Shown: one piece after another, positions 6,104 to 10,827 of the stretch
Layout of the letters: every line of letters starts with the position of its first letter
How positions within the stretch are numbered: the first letter of the stretch is position 1
Source: Verrucomicrobiota bacterium
GTDB taxonomy: Bacteria > Verrucomicrobiota > Verrucomicrobiia > Opitutales > Opitutaceae
Direction: 5' to 3'
DNA length: 10,827 nucleotides
Assembly: GCA_023457035.1 (NCBI GenBank)
Contig: JAEWNN010000051.1
Span: forward strand, 1-10,827
Translations under genes and position numbers: made by a program
Notes under the pieces: generated by a model
Seen by the model: only the letters and a program-made list of their open reading frames with translations
Told to the model about the DNA's origin: nothing
The model's database searches: none

Positions 6104-6802
6104 ATGAACGACTCCGCGCCCGTCTCGCACACGCTTCCGCCCGGCACCCGCAATCCCGCACTCTGGCTCGCCGCGCTCTCGGCGGCAGGCCTGCTGCTGT
6201 ACGGTGTGCCCACCTTGCTCGCACCGCCGGCAGTCACGCCCGAGATGCTCGTCTCGGGCGACTTCTCGGGCATCGAGGTCTCGCGGCTCTGGGGCGCGGT
6301 CCAGACGGGCGGCGCACTGCTCTACGCCTCGGCGCTGCTGCCGCTGGTCGTGCTCTATGCGTTCGCCGAGATCCGGCTCCGCCCGGTCGCGACGGCGGTG
6401 ATCGCCAGCGCGCTGGCCGTCGCCCTCGTCATCGAGATCACGTCCTACCTGCCCACGCTGGCGCTGCAGCTCCATCCCGTGCCGCCGTCCCCGCCCGAGA
6501 TCGCCCGCGCGCTCGGGCCGACGAACTGGATCCGCTTTGTCGCGCTCGACATCGCCGGGTTCTCCATCGCCTACGTGGCCGGCGGGGCCATCGCGTGGCT
6601 GTACCGCCGCCGCAGCCCGAAGCTCGCATGGACGTTCCTCGCCGGCATCGCGGTGTTTCTGCTCCACCTCCCGCTGCTGCCGGTCGCCCCGCGACTCGCT
6701 GGCGCGGTGATGTCCGCCTCGGTCTGCCTCTGCGTCAGCCTGCCGCTGCTGCTCGCCACGTTGGCGGCTCCGATCACCACCCCGGTTCCTTCACCGCGCT
6801 GA
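6104..6802 (+). CDS. Hypothetical six-helix membrane protein
   Basis: This encodes a 232-residue inner-membrane protein of unknown function. About six hydrophobic segments are visible: residues 19-40, 68-89, 94-117, 145-167, 173-194 and 197-222. A short polar N-terminus precedes the first helix. The loop after helix 1 is acidic (SGDFSGIEVSRLWGAVQ), and the basic loop RRRSPK (168-173) suggests a cytoplasmic side by the positive-inside rule. No enzyme or transporter motif is recognised. The start ATG is preceded by about 80 bases without a clear promoter or ribosome binding site, downstream of the palindromic repeat. The stop lies only 8 bases from the stop of a convergent small gene. Codon use matches the host, so this looks like a resident gene. 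Confidence 0.85.
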   Translation: MNDSAPVSHTLPPGTRNPALWLAALSAAGLLLYGVPTLLAPPAVTPEMLVSGDFSGIEVSRLWGAVQTGGALLYASALLPLVVLYAFAEIRLRPVATAVIASALAVALVIEITSYLPTLALQLHPVPPSPPEIARALGPTNWIRFVALDIAGFSIAYVAGGAIAWLYRRRSPKLAWTFLAGIAVFLLHLPLLPVAPRLAGAVMSASVCLCVSLPLLLATLAAPITTPVPSPR

Positions 6803-6810
6803 TCCGGTCC

Positions 6811-6975
6811 TCACCCGAAATACCGCCGGTGCAGCCACCAGCCCAGCCACACGCCAACCATCGCGCCCACGCCGCTGAGCAGAAACGACGTGAAGAAGCC
6901 GCACCCGAGCGCATCGGCCCCGAGCCCGACGGCGGTGCTGACGACGATCATTCCGAGAAAGATGCTGAGCTTCAT
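6811..6975 (-). CDS. Small two-helix membrane protein, 54 residues
   Basis: This short protein starts MKLSIFLGMIVVSTAVG and ends GVWLGWWLHRRYFG. Two hydrophobic segments (about 4-20 and 27-48) are separated by a short turn. Small residues dominate the second helix (SGVGAMVGVWLGWW), and a basic tail closes the protein. Small proteins of this layout, beginning MKL and ending in a Trp/Arg cap, are common hypothetical membrane proteins in many bacteria; their function is not known. The ATG at 6975 is chosen because the residues upstream of it are not protein-like, although the frame stays open. It is convergent with the six-helix gene and divergent from the basic protein gene at 7088. Confidence 0.75.
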   Translation of the reverse strand: MKLSIFLGMIVVSTAVGLGADALGCGFFTSFLLSGVGAMVGVWLGWWLHRRYFG

Positions 6976-7010
6976 GGTGGGCAGCCCGATGCTGGACTGC
7001 GGCAACCGTG

Positions 7011-7075
7011 GCCGATCCGGCGCCTTTCCGCCACTCCCGATCGTGATTCTCGTTGCCCCGGCACGGCGGATCGGC
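7011..7075. repeat. 9-bp inverted repeat in a divergent intergenic region
   Basis: GCCGATCCG (7011-7019) is matched by CGGATCGGC (7067-7075), 47 bases apart. Both lie within the 112 bases between the divergently arranged genes at 6811-6975 and 7088-7417. The pair could be operator half-sites or chance in GC-rich DNA. Confidence 0.3.
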
Positions 7076-7087
7076 GCCCTTGTCGGC

Positions 7088-7417
7088 ATGGGACAGAAAT
7101 ACCTGCCGACGATCCGCGACCAGAAACTCGCCCAGCGCTTCCAGTGGCAGCAGCGTGTGCGCATGCAGAAGGAGCAGCCCGTCGTGCCGCCCCAGCCGCC
7201 CGCAGAACCCGCCCGACCCGCCGCGCCGGCCGCACCTGCCGCCGCCGTCAAGCCCTCCGCTCCCGTCAAAGCGACCAAGCCGGCCACGCCCGTGAGAACG
7301 CCAAAGCCGAAGGCCCCCGCGAAGGCGCGCACACCGGCGAAGCCGAAGCCGCGCACGCCCGCCAAGGCCAAGCCCGCGTCAGCGAAGAAGCCCCGCACTC
7401 CGCGCAAGCGCGCGTAG
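7088..7417 (+). CDS. Very basic Lys/Pro/Ala-rich protein, histone-H1-like tail
   Basis: This encodes 109 residues in two parts. Residues 1-30 look like an ordinary helical segment rich in Gln and Arg (MGQKYLPTIRDQKLAQRF, then QWQQRVRMQKEQ). Residues 31-109 are low-complexity, first Pro/Ala (PPQPPAEPARPAAP) and then repeated Lys-Pro-Ala-Thr units (TPKPKAPAKARTPAKPKPR) ending KKPRTPRKRA. Such tails occur in H1-like nucleoid proteins (for example AlgP and Hc1-type proteins), so nucleic-acid binding is plausible but unproven. The start is uncertain: the frame is open far upstream, but codon quality improves at the ATG at 7088, and no Shine-Dalgarno is seen. The strand is also a question, since the reverse frame is open too but reads as a Gly/Ala/Val shadow. 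Confidence 0.6.
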   Translation: MGQKYLPTIRDQKLAQRFQWQQRVRMQKEQPVVPPQPPAEPARPAAPAAPAAAVKPSAPVKATKPATPVRTPKPKAPAKARTPAKPKPRTPAKAKPASAKKPRTPRKRA

Positions 7418-7561
7418 CGCAACCGGCGCCCGGGAGAGGCAAGCCCGGGAAACGCCATCGGGCGCAGCGTGACCAAGCGCCCTCGGCCGCGCGTTTGCGA
7501 CGCGGCGCCCGCCCTTCGCGTCCCGCATGCCGCGGGCGTGTGGAACAATACTCCGGATACT

Positions 7562-7580
7562 TGTAACGTAATACGTTACA
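7562..7580. repeat. 19-base perfect palindrome related to the site at 1477-1497
   Basis: The arms TGTAACGTA (7562-7570) and TACGTTACA (7572-7580) flank a central A at 7571. The core ACGTAATACGT is identical to the copy at 1477-1497. The one difference within the arms, C to A on the left, is matched by G to T on the right, so symmetry is preserved. This copy lies in non-coding DNA 145 bases after the basic protein gene. Confidence 0.8.
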
Positions 7581-7642
7581 TCGCCGGAACGCCGCTGGCG
7601 GCGTGGGAACACCCGCCGCCAAGCGCCTCGCCGCCCAAGACA

Positions 7643-7669
7643 ACGGCGACCGCGTACCGCGGTCGCCGT
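7643..7669 (-). terminator. Strong 12-bp hairpin, possible terminator for the large minus-strand gene
   Basis: ACGGCGACCGCG (7643-7654) pairs perfectly with CGCGGTCGCCGT (7658-7669) around a 3-base loop TAC. Read on the minus strand, the stem is followed by TTGTCTT, a weak T-rich run. It lies 215 bases past the stop of the 759-residue gene, which is rather far. It could instead be a terminator-like or repeat hairpin of another kind. Confidence 0.45.
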
Positions 7670-7732
7670 GCGATCCGTTCAGCCTGGAAACGGCAGTTCG
7701 GGCAGGTCACAGCGACAGAGGAGAGACGGAAG

Positions 7733-7859
7733 GAGGGCACAGAGAAAAACTTGGTGTTGCAGAACCCGGCTTCGGGGTACTCCCCCTGCGAGTGAGTGCC
7801 TCTGACGGCCCCTTCCCCTCCGAACTCTCTGTGATCTCTTGCCTTATCTCTGTGCCCTC
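7733..7859. repeat. Inverted-repeat element with 13-bp ends
   Basis: GAGGGCACAGAGA (7733-7745) and its exact reverse complement (7847-7859) bracket 101 bases. Partial CACAGAG/CACAGAGAG-like copies surround both ends, for example at 7825-7833. Purine-rich CACAGAG strings of this kind recur, from memory, between genes in several Verrucomicrobia and Planctomycetes. No coding potential is seen inside. Confidence 0.55.
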
Positions 7860-7883
7860 TGTGTCCAACTGCTTCGTTCAGGT

Positions 7884-10163
7884 TCAGAGCTTGTCCGCCG
7901 TCACCTTCCGGCCGTCGCGCAGGGTGATCGTGATCGCGGCGGCGCCGCGCTCGAGCACGAGCGTCTCGTAGTCCTCGCCGGCCACCGATGTGGGGAGCTC
8001 GATACCGGCGGCCAGCAACTCGCCGCCGACCACCAGTTTCTCATCGGGGTGTTGCTGGAAGTAGCCGACCGCAGCCCGCGCGAGCGTGCGGAGGTTTCCC
8101 TGGATCGCCGCGGTATCCCTGGGCGGGAGCTCGGCTTCGTACCCCACCGGACCAAGCCCGGGCACCTCGACCGCGAGGCTCGCGCTGCCGCGGCTCAACC
8201 GGACGCTGCCGTAATTCTCCCCCGCGACCGCACGCAGTTCCGGCCGCTCGCGCTCCTCGCCGAAAAGCTCGTACCCGCTCACGTAGTCTTCGTCGGGATG
8301 AGCGGCTAGATAGTCGCTGGCGACCGAGTAAAACAACGCGAGCTGCTCGCGAATCGCGGCGGTCTGCTGCGCGCGACGCTTGAGCACCGTCCAACGCAGG
8401 CCGGGCACGCGCCGGTGGGTCACCGTGGTGCCGCCGGGCGTCCGCAGGGCGATCTCCTTGGCATCGCGCTCGACCGTGAAGTCGTATTCTTCGCCCACCA
8501 CCGAGCTCGGTGTGCTGTTGAGCGCACCACCGGCCTCGGTCGCCGCGTAGGCCGACAAGGTGTCCTCGTCGGGATGCGCAGCGAAGTGGAGGGCCGCGGC
8601 CTCGTCGTAGAGCGCGAGGTTGCGCTCGATCTTCTGTCGCTCCTCGTCCGTGAGCGGCCGGCCGTACGTAGCGGTGGCGCCGTCGGGCGCGGCCAGCTCG
8701 ATGCTGTCGCGATCTCGGCGCACGGTCACGCTCGCATACTCCTCGCCCGCCACGGGGGCGATCTTCGCCAGCTCCGGCGCGCTCTCGAGCAGGGCCGTGA
8801 AGGCGACCTCCTCAGCGTCGGCATGGGCGGCGAAGTGCGCCTGCGCGGCGGCGGAGATCTTCGCAAGATTGTCGCGGATCGCCGCCTCGTGCCGGGCGAG
8901 CAGCGCCCGACTCTGGAGTTTGGCCACGTGGGCCGGCAGCGTGAAACGCAGGAGGTTGCCGGCGAGGTCCGGCGTCGCGAGGCCGAGCACCGGCAGCGAC
9001 TCGCGCAACGACTCCGGCCCGACCGTCTGCACGAGCACGCCCTCGGGCAGGTTGCTCGTCACCGCCACCGCGGGGGCGTCGATCTGGGCGAGGCGTTTCT
9101 CGAGCGTCCGGAGCGCGAGGTCGAGGGTGCGGTCGCTGCGGAGGAACGGCGGCAGCGACGCGATCAGGCTGTGTAGCGAGGCGAAGAGCCGGGGCGAGGC
9201 GTAGACGAGCGAGTTGCCCTCGGCCGCGGTGGCGGCGAGCGCCGCCCGGAAGGCCGGTGCCTGCGGCAGTCCCGCCTTGCGTGCGCGGCACTCCTGCAGG
9301 AACGCCGCGCTGGTGGCGAAGGAGAACGCGGCCCCATCGACCGCGACCACCGGCTGGCACGGCAGACCGCCCGTCTCCTCGCCCAGCAGGTAGAGCGTGC
9401 GGCCGTCGGCGGCCGTGGTCTCCTTGAGCTTCGGATACCGAGTGCGGAGATAGTCGAGCAGCTGCGGGCCGCCGCGGTCAAGCGTCACGAGCACGTCGTG
9501 CTTGAACTCGGCCTCCGGGCTGAGCGCCGTCTCTCCGTTGAGGCGCACGACCGCGGTGAGCCGAGCCTGCGCTTTCAGGAAGGCCGCCAACGCCGCGCCG
9601 GCAGGCTCGGCGGGATCGACGAACTCGGCGCCGGGCAGCTGCTTCGCGGCCGCGGGAGCGAGGCGCGCGAGCAGCTGGTGCACGGTGGTGTAGAGCGCCG
9701 CGAGGTCGAACTCCGCCTCGACGAAGAGGTCGGTGTCGGCCGGCGCGAGTTGCGCCGTGGCGAAGGGATGCGCCGCGCCACCGAAGACGCGCAGCAGCCC
9801 GCGCCGGTCCTCGGGGATGTGCAGGTAGATCTTGTTGGCGTAGCGGCCCGGGCCGATCATACGCGAGCTCAGGCCCACCGCCTTCAACTGCGCCAGCCCG
9901 AGCTCCGCGGCCAGCGCCGCATAGTCCTGTTTCCACACCGCCAGCGCCGGCTCGTCGCCCGCCACGGCCGCGAGCTCGGTCGTGAGATCGCGCCCCAGCT
10001 CGGCGAAATAGCCGTCGATGTCGACATAGACGAAGACCTGGCCGCCCTCGCCCACCCGCTCGCGCACGGCGCGATAGTGGGCGCTGTCGCCCGAGCCGGG
10101 CGCGGCCAACAGACACGCGGGCAGCAGCGCGCCCAGCGCGAGGATACGGTGGCGAAGATTCAT
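7884..10163 (-). CDS. Large exported protein with four tandem pilin-headgroup-like repeats
   Basis: This encodes 759 residues, starting MNLRHRILALGALLPACLLAAPG, a typical signal peptide. The cysteine within it (residue 17 from this ATG) could also hint at a lipoprotein, but the lipobox LPAC-L is weak. Residues about 40-425 form an alpha/beta region (FVYVDIDGYF, DLFVEAEFDLAALYTTVHQL, VVAVDGAAFSFATSAAF) that loosely recalls large exported proteins of the DUF3352 type; this is tentative. Residues 429-759 are four repeats of about 72 residues starting at 429, 512, 604 and 687. Each has a helix (IRDNLAKISAAAQAHF), an acidic HPDE turn (HADAEE in the first) and a VAGEEY-type motif (471, 555, 646, 727). 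Each ends in beta strands with a DG or PG turn. This pattern resembles verrucomicrobial type IV pilin-like headgroups without their membrane helix. The ATG at 10163 is preferred over a GTG nine bases upstream; a GGGA sits just before it. Confidence 0.85.
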   Translation of the reverse strand: MNLRHRILALGALLPACLLAAPGSGDSAHYRAVRERVGEGGQVFVYVDIDGYFAELGRDLTTELAAVAGDEPALAVWKQDYAALAAELGLAQLKAVGLSSRMIGPGRYANKIYLHIPEDRRGLLRVFGGAAHPFATAQLAPADTDLFVEAEFDLAALYTTVHQLLARLAPAAAKQLPGAEFVDPAEPAGAALAAFLKAQARLTAVVRLNGETALSPEAEFKHDVLVTLDRGGPQLLDYLRTRYPKLKETTAADGRTLYLLGEETGGLPCQPVVAVDGAAFSFATSAAFLQECRARKAGLPQAPAFRAALAATAAEGNSLVYASPRLFASLHSLIASLPPFLRSDRTLDLALRTLEKRLAQIDAPAVAVTSNLPEGVLVQTVGPESLRESLPVLGLATPDLAGNLLRFTLPAHVAKLQSRALLARHEAAIRDNLAKISAAAQAHFAAHADAEEVAFTALLESAPELAKIAPVAGEEYASVTVRRDRDSIELAAPDGATATYGRPLTDEERQKIERNLALYDEAAALHFAAHPDEDTLSAYAATEAGGALNSTPSSVVGEEYDFTVERDAKEIALRTPGGTTVTHRRVPGLRWTVLKRRAQQTAAIREQLALFYSVASDYLAAHPDEDYVSGYELFGEERERPELRAVAGENYGSVRLSRGSASLAVEVPGLGPVGYEAELPPRDTAAIQGNLRTLARAAVGYFQQHPDEKLVVGGELLAAGIELPTSVAGEDYETLVLERGAAAITITLRDGRKVTADKL

Positions 10164-10292
10164 GCGTCCCACTCAGGCGATCCCGGCCGGGCGCGGCCAG
10201 AGGGAAGCGCCGCGCGCCGCCGTTTTACGGTCGCTGCACATCCTGTCGGCGCGCCTCCGCCCGCCCTCGGTTCGCGGGCCTACGCGCCGGCC

Positions 10293-10655
10293 TCACCCCA
10301 GCGGCGAGTTGCGCCACTCCGCCGGCAGCAACGAGGCGATGCCGTGGATCGTCATCTGGTAGTACAACCAGAATACGAACACCCCGAGTGCGATCAGGAA
10401 CACCGCCTCGCCCACGTTGCCCGCGCTCGACTTGCTCGTGCGGTGCAGGGCCTGCACGAGCTTCTCCAGCGCGGGGGAGAGCAGGAACGCCACCACCGTG
10501 CCGCCGAAGAGCACCAGCGCGATGACCACCGCCGTACGCACAAACGGCTCGTCGATCACCTCCGCCTTGTAGCTCACCAGGTTGTTCACCAGGTTGAGCA
10601 GCAGCAGCAGGCACGGGAGCACGTAGTAGTTCTTGACCGCGGTGGCCTTCTTCAT
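10293..10655 (-). CDS. Small three-helix membrane protein, 120 residues
   Basis: This hypothetical inner-membrane protein starts MKKATAVKNYYVLPCLLL. Three hydrophobic segments are visible: about residues 10-28, 41-60 and 84-103. A basic loop between helices 2 and 3 (HRTSKSSAGN, 71-80) suggests a cytoplasmic side. No catalytic motif or known family is recognised. A TTG at 10694 would add 13 residues rich in Gly and Pro; the ATG at 10655 is preferred because it begins with two lysines directly before the first helix. The gene lies upstream of the 759-residue exported protein on the same strand, 129 bases away, and downstream of another minus-strand gene. The three may be one transcript. The 129-base gap contains only a small CCGT/ACGG hairpin and GC-rich filler. 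Confidence 0.8.
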   Translation of the reverse strand: MKKATAVKNYYVLPCLLLLLNLVNNLVSYKAEVIDEPFVRTAVVIALVLFGGTVVAFLLSPALEKLVQALHRTSKSSAGNVGEAVFLIALGVFVFWLYYQMTIHGIASLLPAEWRNSPLG

Positions 10656-10727
10656 GGGCCCGGCGAGCGTGCCGGGCTCGTCGCCGGATTTCAATCCCGC
10701 CGCCGCACCGCCCCGGCTGCCCGCCGC

Positions 10728-10827
10728 TCACAGGGGCACCGCGTCCAGCTCGCGCCCGAGCGCCCGCGCCTCCGAGTAGATCCGCGCCAACCCCAGCACC
10801 AGCGGCACCCAGCCCAGCGGCCCGGCC
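10728..10827 (-). CDS. C-terminal end of an unknown protein, cut by window edge
   Basis: An open minus-strand frame enters from the window edge and ends at TGA (10728-10730). The visible 32 or so residues include PLGWVPLVLGLARIYSEA and RALGRELDAVPL. The hydrophobic stretch followed by charged residues suggests a last membrane helix and a short tail. It is 72 bases upstream of the next gene's ATG on the same strand. Too little is visible to name a family. Confidence 0.55.
   Translation of the reverse strand, partial: AGPLGWVPLVLGLARIYSEARALGRELDAVPL

Larger units (their letters stand above)
7418..7883. other. 466-base non-coding region rich in palindromes and inverted repeats
   Basis: No convincing gene is present; the open frames lack host-like codon use. 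The stretch holds a 7-bp inverted repeat GCGCCCG/CGGGCGC (7426-7432 with 7459-7465) just after the basic gene, and GCCGCG/CGCGGC at 7486-7506. It also holds the 19-base palindrome at 7562-7580, ACGCCGC/GCGGCGT at 7589-7604, the 12-bp hairpin at 7643-7669 and the inverted-repeat pair at 7733-7859. GC falls in the last 150 bases. It separates a plus-strand gene end from a minus-strand gene end, so terminators are expected here. Confidence 0.7.

Noticed and set aside
5959..7566. A 535-codon plus-strand open frame
   Set aside because: It is Arg/Pro/Ala-rich, lies out of frame with clearer genes on both strands, and crosses the palindromic repeat and non-coding DNA.
7469..7795. A 108-codon plus-strand open frame in the gap
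   Set aside because: It runs through the palindrome and hairpins, has poor codon use and no recognisable protein features.
10286..10297. GCCGGCCTCACC shared with the REP-like unit at 3746-3757
   Set aside because: Only 12 bases match, the second stem arm and TACA tag are absent, and the match lies partly in coding sequence, so chance in GC-rich DNA is likely.
1..10827. CRISPR arrays, tRNA or rRNA genes, transposases, toxin-antitoxin pairs
   Set aside because: No regularly spaced repeats, no RNA gene signatures and no such protein families were seen on either strand.

Overview
The window is very GC-rich (about 70% by eye in most genes) with strong G/C third-position bias. Shine-Dalgarno sequences are scarce, and short palindromic repeats fill the gaps between genes. 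Together with a large exported protein whose C-terminal repeats resemble verrucomicrobial pilin-like headgroups, this suggests a Verrucomicrobia chromosome, possibly of the Opitutaceae. That assignment is an inference from style, not a marker gene.

Positions 1-4932 hold a plus-strand operon for a YbhGFSR-type ABC-2 exporter. It comprises the C-terminal part of a periplasmic adaptor (HlyD/YbhG type), two separate ATPases matching the two halves of YbhF, and two ABC-2 permeases matching YbhS and YbhR. The ATPases and the first permease are joined by 4-base stop/start overlaps. The two permeases are separated by a 158-base gap occupied by two inverted REP-like hairpins. The adaptor would join the inner-membrane pump to an outer-membrane exit; the substrate cannot be read from the sequence.

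Positions 4933-6103 look like an accessory patch. It contains a minus-strand gene of unknown function at clearly lower GC, a truncated gene remnant, and a 55-base imperfect palindrome that abuts the remnant. Positions 6104-7417 carry three small genes: a six-helix membrane protein, a 54-residue membrane protein (convergent with it), and a divergent, very basic Lys/Pro/Ala-rich protein.

Positions 7418-7883 are non-coding and packed with symmetric sequence: a 19-base palindrome related to one at the ATPase junction, a 12-bp hairpin, and a 13-bp inverted repeat. Positions 7884-10827 are a minus-strand block: a 759-residue exported protein with four tandem pilin-headgroup-like repeats, a 120-residue three-helix membrane protein, and the C-terminal tail of another gene cut by the window edge.

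No RNA gene, CRISPR array, transposase or complete mobile element was seen. The most unusual signals are the two covarying palindromes around an ACGTAATACGT core, the covarying REP pair inside the exporter operon, and the four-repeat exported protein.
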